A stretch of 64,000 nt of DNA, from the NCBI RefSeq assembly GCF_039555335.1, contig NC_092635.1:55619755-55683754 (forward strand). The letters run 5' to 3'. This document shows, one piece after another, positions 32,528 to 44,033 of this stretch; positions within the stretch are counted from its first letter, which is position 1; each line of letters begins with the position of its first letter. The DNA is from Amphiura filiformis (taxonomy: Eukaryota > Echinodermata > Ophiuroidea > Amphilepidida > Amphiuridae). The notes below the pieces were generated by a model. It ran no database searches. It saw only the letters and a program-made list of their open reading frames with translations, and had not been told where the DNA came from. Made by a program: the position numbers and the translations under genes.

Positions 32528-33798
32528 GTAGTCAGTAATTGTTTTAGTTGTACAAATTCAACATTCAAAGCTGTCAATATATCAAACCCTCACTAGATTT
32601 GAAAAAATAACCAGTAGTTATGACATGCTGACATGTGAAATTTCACATAGGCCCTATTGCACACTCCCGCATCCGCCTGCTCCACATCCGCCTGCTCCTC
32701 CACCCCTGGCATTTTTCATTTCAACTGATGTGATTTTTTTACTGAATAATGTATAATTATATGCTTCAGTAGATTGAAAGAGTATAAAATTAGGCTTAAA
32801 ATGAGGTATCAACCACTGCTGTAGGATATGGGGTTACGGAAAGCCAATCAAATTTGTATCACAATTTTCAGAAAAGTGTAATCCCTCCACCCTTTTTGCA
32901 TACCCAACTTATGACATGCGACCACGTAACTTCATGCACAAAATGTTGATTACAATTTTGAAAATATATATTGTGTATCCTACATTTATTTTAACTGCAT
33001 ATTTAGATTCCTGGGGTAAAAAGCTGTCCAAAAATGTATACTTTTTCTATCTTAGGGTGTATAATTCTCAAGATACAACAATTGAAAGCCAAAACGCATG
33101 TTGTGATTGAAAATTTTGGCATTTGTGTGTAAGTGAATAAAAAAAATTGTGGTTCTTGTGACTTGCGGTTCTCAGTGAATTCTTGTAAACACGATTAGAT
33201 AAAATTAATAGCCGAATATGAATAATGAATAAACAAGCTTTCATTTGAGGTATGATTTGCATGTACAGTATAGCACACAATTTGACAATGATATAATTAA
33301 AATTCAAAAAGATATCATGTCTTCAAAGCATTTGCCATAGAGATTGTACATACTCCTCTACCACTTATCCTCTACCACTTATCCACCAGGTTTACCTTCG
33401 TTAACATTTAAATATTTTTCACTAATTAAACGAATTTGAATTCCAAATTGTGAAACATATTTGAAAATGAGAATAATCAAGCTGTATAATGAGCCCAAAC
33501 TTGATGCAATTGGACCAAGAATAGCTTAGTGACAACAAGTTAAATCAGAAAGAGGAGAGAAAAATGTAACGCCACCAGGTATTTTGTAGTCCCACCATAA
33601 GGCTAATGAAAGTTGATACCCAGTTTCCTGTTACCCTACTCCGCTCAAAACCAATTGCTGGCCAAATATTTCATTATTTTGAATAAAATGTTGATTCTAA
33701 CAAACTTTAACATACAAATAAATAATTGTGGTTTTAAATATATCATAAATCTCTTTCTGTTGATTTTCAGGGATTTTCTTTGCAGTAGGAGCATAGTA

Positions 33799-34354
33799 CC
33801 GTATTCGTCCGAGTATAGTCCCACGTTCGAGTATAATCCCACCTCCCCATTTTTAGAAAAATTCAGAAATTGTAAAAAAAAAAAAAAAAAAAATGTTTTT
33901 TTTTTTCATAAGTTTTTTGGGTTTTGGAGTGTCCTGGACCTAGACCTAGATGCTAGGATCATTCCTGGTTGACCTAAAAAAAAAAAAATTCAAGATATTT
34001 TTGTATTTTAATATGAAAATTGATAATTTGTTTTCATGTCATACTCTATTGGTAATGATTTCAAAATGCATTGAATTTGAATGCATTTTGAAATCATTAA
34101 TAGAGTATGACATGAAAACAAAGTATCAATTTTCATATTAAAAATACAAAATATCTTGGATTTTTTTTTTTTTTTTAGGTCAACCATGAATGATCCTAGC
34201 ATCTAGGTCTAGGTCCAGGGACACTCCAACACCGAAAAAATAAACTTAAAAAAAAAAAAAATGTTTTTTTTTTTGAAATTGAGTATAATCCCACCCCCAA
34301 TTGTGAAAAATTTTCACATAAAAAACGGGTGGGACTATACTCGGACCAATACGG
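33799..34354. mobile_element. 556-bp near-perfect fold-back element
   Basis: Ends CCGTATTCGTCCGAGTATAG and CTATACTCGGACCAATACGG, flanked by TA (33797-33798 and 34355-34356). Almost the whole length is palindromic about 34077 (tgcattgaatttgaatgca). This is why similar 60-residue frames appear on opposite strands at 33950 and 34008. Poly-A and poly-T tracts face each other in the arms. Confidence 0.9.
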
Positions 34355-34487
34355 TATATGGTTAATAATGAATTATTAATGAATACCTACTCAATTCTCT
34401 GTCCGCAGTTTTTGATCTGCTCTGATCTCATCTCGTAAAAAATATTGTGACACTTTTGATAATAGTTGTAGGCTACAATCACCTTTA

Positions 34488-34862
34488 GGCCAAGTAAAAT
34501 CAAAAACATGTTTCACATCCGGGTTTTTGAAAAAAAGGAGAAAGAGGGGGCTTTTTATTTTTGATCGCAAAATCGTTGTAAATACCCATAATTAGAGCTG
34601 TTTTAGCATATACAATAATGCCTGGAAAAAGGAGGAGGCCTCTTTTTATTTGTTGTTCTGAGAGATAGGCCCCCTCTAACTATCACAAAATCTTATAAAA
34701 GTGTTTCTTGTATATTAGCAAGTCTATAGAAAGCATCTCTACTTCCTAGACATATTTTTTGAAAAGTTATAACTGAAAAACAAAAAATAAAAATAAAAAT
34801 GAAGAAACCTCAAAAAAGGAAGCGGGAGGGGACGTGAAACATGTTTTATTTTTTATTTGGCC
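34488..34862. mobile_element. MITE family B, copy 3
   Basis: GGCCAAGTAAAATCAAAAAC and tttattttttatttggcc ends, with exact TTA duplications (34485-34487 and 34863-34865). About 80% similar to 18151-18520 along its length, including the shared cctctttttatttgttgttc. Confidence 0.85.
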
Positions 34863-35107
34863 TTATGTGGTTGTAAACTACATCTGTAAAACTACAAACT
34901 GTGATTTATCACATGTATACATGGGTATTTATTGGTTTACACCTGTAACAGATGCAATAATGAAATGGTATAAAATAATGAATAATGAATAATGAAATGG
35001 TCACCTACACAGTCATGAAAAATAATGTAACGGGAAACTGGGAATTGACTTTCATTAGCCTAAGACGCGTGACCATAAGTTACTATACTACTTGCCTTGA
35101 ATTGCTG

Positions 35108-35409
35108 AATTTTCAGTGCAGTAGTTGTAGTCCTTGCCCCTATAATATACATATCTTACTTGTCACCAATGCACTATAATTTTTGAGAAAAATGCAAAAA
35201 TAGGCACAAAATTGGGCAGGGGTGCCAGGGCGAGGGGTGTAGTACCACTTAATTTAGCTTACTTAAGTTACTATACTATGATCGGCTCTTATTAGGCGGG
35301 AATTATTCGGTTTTTGTTACTGCGCGAGTCAATAAAGTTCCAACTTACGCACGCATAAATTCACAAAAGCATGCATCTTCACGCAAAACGCAAAGCGCAG
35401 TTCGTATAA
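35108..35409 (-). repeat. long inverted duplication, right arm (302 bp)
   Basis: The reverse partner of 30870-31170. Immediately outside it (35410-35456), aaaatgcaaaaataggcccaa to taatacccccttaa is a separate end of the TTAA MITE family. The arm therefore abuts, or was inserted into, another copy. Confidence 0.9.
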
Positions 35410-35456
35410 AAATGCAAAAATAGGCCCAAAATTGGCCAAGGGTGTAATACCCCCTT

Positions 35457-37493
35457 AAGCTTACAATGTACACTTACACTTTTTACAGTCAAAACAAAAA
35501 TATCATGAACATCACCAGCTGATAAATCAGTGATCATGAGTGTGTAACCCTTTGTTATATGTTTCTTTAAATTTTAAGAATTACAAACCTTCATGCATGT
35601 CTTGTATATCGTTTTTTAAGTTTAACTTCAACAAAAAACGCACATTTCAGTCTTAAATTGCTTCTGAAATTTTAAAATACGTTCAAAAACTGATTGATGA
35701 CGAGCTGTGATTGTAAACCAAAACCACGAGCTGCAAAATAGAAAGGTTAGTCTCGGCATACAGTCGCTATCAATTAATAAAAATATTTCTTCTTCTTCTA
35801 CAGGTGAGTAGAGTACATTCCTCTCTTCGAGAGTATCGTCGTATTTCCGGGCCTATTCTTAATTTCTTTGGCAAAATGTATAATTATAAAATAATATTAG
35901 TAAAACGAAATTTTTCTAGCCATTTTAAGCCAAAATAATAAGCTAAAACGAAAGAAATCCCCCCGCCCTGTGCCTTTGTTAAAAAGCCAGTTAAAAAAAA
36001 TAAACCAAATTCATTTTAAAAGATCATCGGCAGCCCTTCTATACATGATTTAGGCTATGGATTAAAAAAATTTTTCCTTGTAGAAAATTCCCCGGTTCTC
36101 ATCTCACATTTTGCGACTGAGCCTCGGGAGCCTATGTATGGGCTGATCCCGAAAATAAAGTGAAGAGCTGGGTGGAACTGAGGCATTTTGCCGATGTATG
36201 AGAGTTTTTATCAGTTGCCGTCAATTTGGTCTATTCAACTCAGTATGCTATTAATATGCCTATATGACTCTGTTGGCGTGAATCTCATGTAACCATGATG
36301 CATTCATGTTTACAGTAGAATTCACCACGACCTTTGCAGGACTTAAACCCCATTAAAAGCTATTAAACCAAGATAACACTCATTGAAAACAGCTCAACTG
36401 ATTAAACCAGATCTTCTCTGGTTGTACACATGTTTTTGTTTTACCTGTGCGATATCGCAATGAGCTCATAGTTTCAGTTGGGTAACCGATTATAAAGGAA
36501 ACGCAAGGTAACAATGGTATGTGGGCCTTTGTTCACGAAATGAGACAATAGTCTGCTTATTGTTAACCAGCATTCTTGAAAATGAGCAACATAATGATTG
36601 TTGACTTAACACGGTTTGGAAATAATTTCTTCATATTTTTTGGTGTTATCTGTCGTTTACATATCCTTCCTAAAACACAAAAGTGCGAATACTTCCAAAC
36701 ACCCAAATTAGCTAAAAATTTAGGACATGTTACAAAACTATATTTTCTAGAATTTCAGAGAATACTTTAAATGTAGCTTGTACCGTTTTTTTGTGGCATC
36801 CTTCAGAAGTGAGCGGTCCGTTACCAATATTTTCGGTCAAATCTCCGTTCAATTAACACGGGGAGTTGGCTAGCTATGTACGGTTAGCATAATTATGAAT
36901 GATAGCCCCGCCATGTCCTGAATCTTCATAATATATTTTTACTATATGTCACCTTTTGCATTTATATCTTAACCTCATCACGTCGTGGAACTTCATTTTT
37001 TTGAATCAGCTGCCGTCATTTTAGCCTCTTTTTTTTATATAGCAGAATTAAATATTCACTATTTTCTTAATTAATGCGCACCACAGAACGCGTTTTAGGA
37101 ATTTGTTTTGGTATAATTTGGGTGATTCATATTTTTTTGCTATCTGCTGATCTGAAGATACCGTGGAAGGCCTGTACCAAAGATTTAGCATTTAGCATAT
37201 TTTTTTGTCATCCAATTATTAATACGTATCAATTAATTTGGAAAGTCTTTTAATATAATTTTGATGTTTCAGGTTTTTTCGCTATCTACTGAAGATAACA
37301 TTTAGGGCGGGCCTAATACAGAATAATAATTATAATTTATACATTTAGCATTTTTATCGACAATTATGATAGTCCCGCCACGTCCTGAATCTTTATATCT
37401 TTCAAATACACAAGTCATTTTTTTACATTTCTAGTCTCAATTATTTTAATCTCATCACGTCATGGAACTGCATCAGCTCTTTCTATTACATAC
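35457..37493. other. no gene seen; one diverged direct repeat
   Basis: 36899-37005 and 37368-37475 are related direct copies (gatagycccgccaygtcctgaatctt and aatctcatcacgtcatggaact). No splice-supported exon. Confidence 0.45.
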
Positions 37494-38605
37494 TGTGATG
37501 TGCCCTCAGTAATTTAATTTGATGATTTATCTTTGTTTACAAAGTTACATGAGTGATGACATTTTGGGGGAATTCCCCTCTCAAATTGAGCAAAACAAGT
37601 TGAATCATATCTAATTTGGAATATTTGGAAACCCCCTGAGGTTGTAAAGGAAAAATGATGTAATGAAATTCCCCTAAGGAAGTGATGTAATGAGAAAGGT
37701 TAATGTTATAATTAAGGCTTGGGAATTCCCAAGATCACATTTGGCTATTAATACTTGGGATTTCCCATTGCTTGATATATAAGAAAATGTAACACAATTA
37801 TTGTCACAGTTTATATTGTTGATCTGGGCTAGCTAGCTAATATGCTTACAGTCCAATTCCTTCAAAGAAAGGAAATTGCAAACCAGAAATATTTTATGTA
37901 GTCAAAGTACTACTATTTGCCAGTGTTGTCGGAGAAGATCTAGAATACGTCAAAGAGCGTACTTCTTCCAAGAAAGGAAAATATATTCTTCTGCCGATTT
38001 GCTGAAGTCTGGTTAAAGGAGCAACACAACTGTCAAAATAAGTGGGGACAATTGCATCGCAGTCCTGCTTCCTGAAGATATTGTGTGAAAGGTGGAAATA
38101 GCACCAAGTTTAGTATTGGAGAACGGCGCAAGGGTTAAAGAGATTTGGAGAACTGCGCAAGGAGTTTAGTATTTGGAGAACTGTGCAAGGAGTTATAAAC
38201 GTGTTTGGAGAACGACGCAAGGAGTTTAGTATTTGGGAGAAAGCAGCACCATTTTCGTGTGTGGATTTTATATGCAAGGATTTATAAATACAAGTGTACA
38301 CTGGACTTCGCTGATTTTCGCAGGACAAGTGAATAAGGATATATTACATCAGTCGTCCAGAACATTGCAAGAACTTTATGATCACCAAGAAGAAGAATGC
38401 TGGCTAAGTACTAAATAGTTAAAGAGTGATTATATTTGATTATTGTGTATGTACATTTGTTGTCATATATTGTACCAATCATAACTTGCTTTCAATTAAA
38501 GACTTAGATTTTGTTAGCTTAATCAATCAGTGTAGTTGTGTTGTGCATTCGTGTGAATTTGGGTAAAAGGTGATTTTGGCCTTGAGTCAAGTACGACTCG
38601 TAACA
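37494..38605 (+). repeat. 5' LTR of the Gmr1-like element (about 1.1 kb)
   Basis: Starts TGTGATGTGCC, which matches the 3' copy right after the polypurine tract, and ends ...TAACA four bases before the primer site. It has a TATA-type box (TATATAAG, 37776), an ATTAAA polyadenylation signal (38495) and a four-fold 30-40-bp internal repeat (tttggagaactgcgcaagga) at 38110-38240. Confidence 0.85.
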
Positions 38606-38609
38606 AAGT

Positions 38610-38627
38610 TGGGGGCTCGTCCGGGAT
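38610..38627 (+). other. primer binding site, tRNA-Pro type
   Basis: TGGGGGCTCGTCCGGGAT is complementary to the 3' end of tRNA-Pro, the same 18-mer used by murine leukaemia-type retroviruses. It sits 4 bp inside the LTR boundary, where a primer site is expected. Confidence 0.85.
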
Positions 38628-38729
38628 ATACACTGTAAAAAAGTTGACATTAATATACTGAGTCTTGAAAGTGAAAGTACAGTGTGGAAGAGTTCAAAGC
38701 AGAAGAGTTTCTTGAAACTATAAATTGGG

Positions 38730-40063
38730 AGAAGTTTTGATGAGTTGAAGAAGCCTGATTTATTGGCATTTGCCAAACATGACTTGAAAGTAAAGCAAGC
38801 TACAAGAAAGCAAATAATCAAAAATGCCTTGATTGATGTTTTGGTCGGGGAGGACATTTTTGATGAATCCTATTTGGAAGAGAAACTTGAAGTAGAAACT
38901 GAAATTGGTGGGGACTCAGCATTTAAATTGAAAGAGTTGGAAATTCAATTAGAAATGAAGAAAATGGAAATGGACCAAAAGAAAATGGAAATAGAAATGG
39001 ACCAAAAAGAGAGACTGGAAATTATCAAGTTAGAAAATGAAAAACAAGAAAAGCAAGAAAGATTAGATATGGAGAAACAGAAACTAGAAATGGAAGACAA
39101 AGCACGCCACGAAAAGATGGCGCTTGAACACCAAAAATTGGAAATGGAAGAAAAGGAAAAAAACAAATGGAAGCACATTTGAAAGAAAAAGAAATTGAGC
39201 TTGAACAAGAGAAGTTAGCAAAACTAGGTGACAAATACTCATCAAGTTTCTCCTCAAAGTCAAAGTCAGGATTTGATGTTACAAAGTATGTAAAGCTTGT
39301 GCCTAAATTCAAAGAAAAAGAGGTTGACGAGTACTTTCAACATTTTGAAAAGGTAGCTACAAATTTGAAATGGCCTAAAAAGAGCATTGGACCCTACTTA
39401 GGGAAGGCCAGGGAGACTTACTCAGCTCTACCAATAGAGAAGTGTAATAATTATGAAGTCAAACAGGCAGTTCTCAAGGCCTATGAACTGGTGCCTGAAG
39501 CATACAGACAAAAGTTCAGAGATTCAAGAAAGCAAGCAGATCAAACCCATGTAGAATTTGCTAGAGAAAAAGAACAAATGTTTGACAGGTGGCTTGGTTC
39601 AAAAGAAGTCAAAGATGATATCGGCCAACAAGCAATTGGTTCTTATAGAAGAGTTCAAAAATGTGTCCACGCTGACATTAAAACCCACTTGGATGAAAGC
39701 GCTAGCAAAATTAAGGCGCTAAGTGACGCTTTGGCGGCGATGGCGGACGACTATGGCTTAACTCACAAATTGAATGCGAGTAGATTTAGTCATAACAGAA
39801 GTTATTCAAACAGGTTCAGCCATAATCAACCTAGAGCAAATCAGGGTGGTACACAAGAAGGGAGATCTCAGTCTAATCACAGATCCTGGTCTAGTGCTGG
39901 TGGTAGAGGGACCCCATGGAGTTCAGGTACCAGACCAACAGGTGGGACTGAATTTAAATCCCAATTATTTTGCAATTTCTATAAAGAAACCAGGACATAC
40001 AGTGACCACGTGTCGGACTTTAAAAGCCAAACAAGACGCACAAAAACAGCAGCAAACTGCTAG
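38730..40063 (+). pseudogene. gag: gag with coiled coil and SCAN-like capsid, frameshifted
   Basis: Two overlapping frames (to 39182 and from 39167) together encode one Gag. The N-terminal part is a helix-prone leader, then about 80 residues of Lys/Glu/Met-rich heptad-like coiled coil. The second frame holds a capsid segment from about 39280 to 39620 (VPKFKEKEVDEYFQHFEKVA ... EAYRQKFRDSRK) resembling the SCAN domain, known to derive from Gmr1-type Gag. An Arg/Ser/Gly-rich tail and a zinc-knuckle remnant follow. The knuckle keeps Cys, His and the last Cys, but one Cys is Tyr and a frameshift splits it near 39985. No ATG opens the first frame; it opens after a TAA at about 38727. Confidence 0.8.
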
Positions 40064-40457
40064 TAATTCTGTAGGATGTGCAGTGTCACTTGAGTCAAAG
40101 AAACAAGTCAGTCAAATTAAAAAACAAGAATTCCCACAAAAGGGAGGTGACACAGACAAGGTGTGTGAGGAATTTGAACCATTTGTGTTAGAGGGAGTAG
40201 TATCACTTGGTGATAATGGTAGTCCAAAGCCCATTAAGATTGTGCGAGATACGTGTTGCGCACGGTCTATGATTCTGGAAGGAACTTTGCCCTTTAATGA
40301 GGATAGTTCAGCTGGTAATGCTTTGATCCAGGGTATTGGGATGGAAATACTTAATGTACCTCTCCACAAAATTAACTTGACATCTGACCTGGTTTCTGGT
40401 CCGGTAACCATAGGAGTTAGACATGAGTTGCCAGTCAAGGGAGGTCCATGTTGCTAG
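40063..40457 (+). pseudogene. aspartic protease region, active site altered
   Basis: A retropepsin-like segment follows the knuckle. Around 40248-40256 the usual Asp-Thr-Gly triad reads Asp-Thr-Cys, followed by a Ser/hydrophobic ILEG stretch as in retropepsins. The loss of Gly and a frameshift near 40440 should inactivate it. The assignment rests on position and this short motif. Confidence 0.65.
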
Positions 40458-41949
40458 GAAATGATTTGGCAGGGGGGAAGTATGATAGTAGTGAGGAAAA
40501 GGAGATATTTCCTGCATGTGCAGTTACACGGGCAATGAGTAAGAAGGCCTCATTAGAAACAATTGAGGACAACCAAATTGATGACTTAGGCTACAATTTG
40601 GAAGCCACTTTTGTGTCAAAGTTGAATGAGAAAGAAGATAAACTTCCTTCTCCAGGGGATAAAAAGACCCCTCAAAACGACACAGCCTCTGAGCATGAAC
40701 AAATTAGGGAAACATTGAGAGACTCATTAAGTCATGACAAGCTAATTATGGAGCAACAAAATGACCCAGAACTCAAAGAAATCAATCAAAGGGCATTGAC
40801 CCTAGAAGAAGTAGAACAAAATTCTGTCTGTTTTTACAAACAAGATGATGTGCTAATGAGAAAATGGCGCCCGCCTGATGCAGCTGCCGATGAAGAGTGG
40901 AAGGTAGTGCACCAAATTGTGGTACCAAATGTCTACCACACTGAAGTTATTAACATAGCACATGATAGTCCCATGGCAGGGCATTTGGGTGTTAAGAAAA
41001 CTCATGAAAGAATTCTGAGACATTTCTGGTGGCCCACTCTCAGAAAAGATGTTTCTGAATATTGCAAAACATGCCACATATGCCAAGTAGTAGGGAAGCC
41101 AAATCAGAAAATACCTCCTGCTCCATTAAAGCCAATTCCAGCCTTTGATGTACCATTTAGTAGGGTTATTATTGATTGTGTAGGCCCCCTACCAAAGACT
41201 AAGTCAGGTAATCAATACCTTCTGACTATTATATGTGCGCGTCAACCCGCTTTGAAGCCATACCCTTGAGAAATATTAAAGCAGTGACTATAGTGAAAGC
41301 TTTAACTAAGTTCTTCACATTTGTGGGGCTACCCAAGTCCATACAGTCTGATCAAGGATCAAACTTTACTTCTGGAGTATTTCAGCAGGTCATGTATCAA
41401 TTAGGTATAGAACAGTATACCTCAAGTGCTTACCATCCAGAATCAAAAGGTGCACTAGAAAGGTTCCACCAAACTTTGAAAAACATGATCAGAACATACT
41501 GTTTGGAATTTCAGAGGGACTGGGATGAGGGAGTACACTAATTGCTGTTGTTTGCTGCTAGGGAAGCTGTTCAGGAAACTTTGGGATTTAGTCCTTTTGA
41601 GTTAGTGTTTGGACACACAGTGCGCGGGCCCTTAAAGTTGTTGAAAGAAAAGTGGCTCAATGAGAAATCAGATATCAATTTATTGGATTATGTCTCCAAT
41701 TTTAAGCATAGGCTTTACAGAGCAACTGATATCGCCAAAGACAACTTGAAACAGGGTCAGGCCAAAATGAAACAGTGGTATGATAAACATGCCAAAGAGA
41801 GAGTGTTCAAACCAGGTGACAAAGTTCTAGTACTGTTTCCAATTCCAGGACACCCATTACAAGCCAGATATCATGGTCCATGTGAGGTAGAGTCAAAAGT
41901 GGGTGAAGTAGATTATATTATCAAGACTCCTGGTAGACGCAAGAGCTGA
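40448..41949 (+). pseudogene. integrase, located upstream of RT; one frameshift and one stop
   Basis: In order: a His/Cys zinc-binding domain (His near 40963 and 40981, then Cys codons at 41063, 41072 and 41081), and a catalytic core with Asp at 41174, Asp at 41350 and Glu at 41458. The last two are 35 residues apart, the D,D-35-E spacing. A C-terminal part follows with a KPGDKVLVLFP-type strand near 41810, common in gypsy integrases. A frameshift lies near 41235 between the first two catalytic Asp codons, and TAA at 41539-41541 interrupts the frame, which continues in the same phase to 41949. Confidence 0.85.
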
Positions 41950-42374
41950 AAGAAATGACAGTGGCATTCCAAAACCTGTGTGTACAGTAAAACATGCTGA
42001 TAATGTAGACAAACATGCCGATGTAGACAAAATCGCCAATGTAGACAAGAGTAAAGATGACAATTCTGATGTCACATTTGACCAGGATAAAGAGCTGGAG
42101 CACAAAGAGTATAATGTAAAATTGAACAATTCTGATGTGCTCACTAATTTGGACTCAAAGGTAGGTCATCTTTCTCAAGATCAACAAAGTCAAATTGCAA
42201 ATTTGATTCACAATTTGACAATATATTTCCTGATACGCCAAGTAGAACAAATGCTGCATTTCATGATGTAGATGTTGGTGATACAAAACCAATCAAGCAG
42301 CATCCTTACAGAGTCAATCCATTGAAAATGGAACATCTCAAAAATGAGATCAATTATATGCTAGACAATGATAT
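41950..42374 (+). pseudogene. integrase-RT linker and start of RT, interrupted
   Basis: A Lys/Asp/Val-rich repetitive linker (KHADNVDKHADVDK) is followed, after a frameshift near 42230, by a gypsy RT leader (HPYRVNPLKMEHLKNEINYM). It stops exactly at the 1.66-kb insertion. Confidence 0.7.
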
Positions 42375-44033
42375 TGAAACGGAGAGCCAAAATGCGATTT
42401 CAGATTTTTGGCCTGTTTTTAAGCTTACCTCCCGTGTGTTGTCAATGGCCGATTTTAGCTCTTGTCAAATTCATATTTAGAGAACAGTGACGATGCTCAC
42501 GTGTTCGTGGTAGTTTTTGATAGTTATTATACATTTAAAAATGATTGCATGGCTCTGCACAAGGTATATTTTTGTAAATATTTGGATTTGTTTACCTGTC
42601 GATCGTCAGTTTTTGCCGTGGGTTGAAAATACGGCAGAGAAATTTGTCATGTCGTACCTTCGAATTTGGCTTCAAAATTTCACTATTCTGCTAGAAGTTG
42701 TACAGAGATCTTATAATATTGTGTAAATAATTTTGTCAGGAACAAAATAAGGTATTACATACCGTCTATGAGTAAATATGCAGGGCAAAATTCAGGCTTT
42801 TCTTGTGTTGTTTACCCGGTTGTTTACAGAATTTTAGATTTTCCATTTTGAAACTTCCCGGCCATCAATCGTCTGGCACGTAAACAAGTTTTCCTGAAAA
42901 TTGTAAATTTCCTTAAAAACGACTTTTGTTGATCAAACTTTGGATTATTTAAGATGTAATTGTTTAAGGATGTAGAATTTTAAGATATTTTTGAGTATTT
43001 TACTGTTTTACATGGTCAAAAAAAGGGGGTCATCAGTTTGATTCCTGATTTAAAAACACTTTAGCAATTGTTCTAGTTATTAAATTGTTGATTTCGTCAT
43101 GTTCAAATCTTTTCGAAAGTGAGCGCCTGACGCGGAGTGACTGCGCGATATCCATAGTAACGGAGCTTACGCTTTGAACGCAGCCGCCAAAGGTTCCATG
43201 AACGCGTTCAGGAAAGTATATAAAGGCCGTGCACGACGCAAATTAATCAGATTGCTTGGTGGACAATAGTCCACCCAAACCTTCACTCAGTTTGAAGGTA
43301 AGCACTGCCAACCAAAGCAAATACGCCCTACTCTGGAGCTCAGATTGAGCTAGGGGCAGCTTGGCTACCACAATAGTGGCACTGGCAACACCCGGGTGGT
43401 TATGCACTCCGGTGTTTTGGCCTAGCGCCTATGCCTATTGTGCAAGTGACTTGCCGCACACATGCACAAGTCCAATGGAAAGTTATGCACTGTATTTTGT
43501 GTGCATTCATTGTTGCATGGCAAGTTCGTATAGGGGTACAGACATGGATACTATACTCTGTAGTCGGCCTACTAGGCCTTGGCCTACCTATGACTATGTC
43601 ATGTGATGGGAGATTCTGTTAATTAAATTGTATTTTTATGCTTCTCGATTATTCAAGCAGATAGTATGTACTGTTCGGCAGCATTTATTGGTAATTTATT
43701 TGGATTTAAAACAGAGAAATAAGGAAATATCGTCATGATCAACAACAGATATTGCGTATTTACCAGTGTTTACTTGTATTTATGAATTGTGATGTGATAA
43801 GACAAATATGAAAGCAAAATAACAATACAAGATATAACAAAAGAAGCAAATGTAAAACAGAATTGTCAAGTCTCATTTTTACCTGTTACTTCTCATTTCA
43901 TGCATCACTGATTCAACATATCTTGGGGAGAATTCTAGTCTTTGATACTACGCTACCACTTGTATGTTTAGAAGGTTAGTCTTCTCCATCAGTCGTTTAC
44001 AAAAGTATTAGGGGCAAGCTCGGTCCCGTTACA
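42375..44033. mobile_element. 1,659-bp insertion in pol, probable solo LTR
   Basis: Begins TGAAAC and ends GTTACA, short inverted TG...CA tips as in LTRs, and is flanked by ATAT on both sides (42371-42374 and 44034-44037). Deleting it with one ATAT leaves the RT frame continuous. It has a TATA box (TATATAAAGG, 43217) about three quarters of the way through a GC-richer promoter-like part, and no pol frame, as expected for a solo LTR left by recombination. An LTR-like non-autonomous element is an alternative. Confidence 0.7.

Larger units (their letters stand above)
31171..35107. other. spacer of inverted duplication, filled with nested elements
   Basis: About 3.9 kb without a coding frame. 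Besides the elements listed separately, gtggtcacatgtcataagttggg near 31636 has an inverted counterpart cccaacttatgacatgcgacc at 32905, so more of the region is self-complementary. Confidence 0.5.

Noticed and set aside
42517..43622. Short frames inside the pol insertion
   Set aside because: The insert has LTR-like features and the frames show no protein domain.
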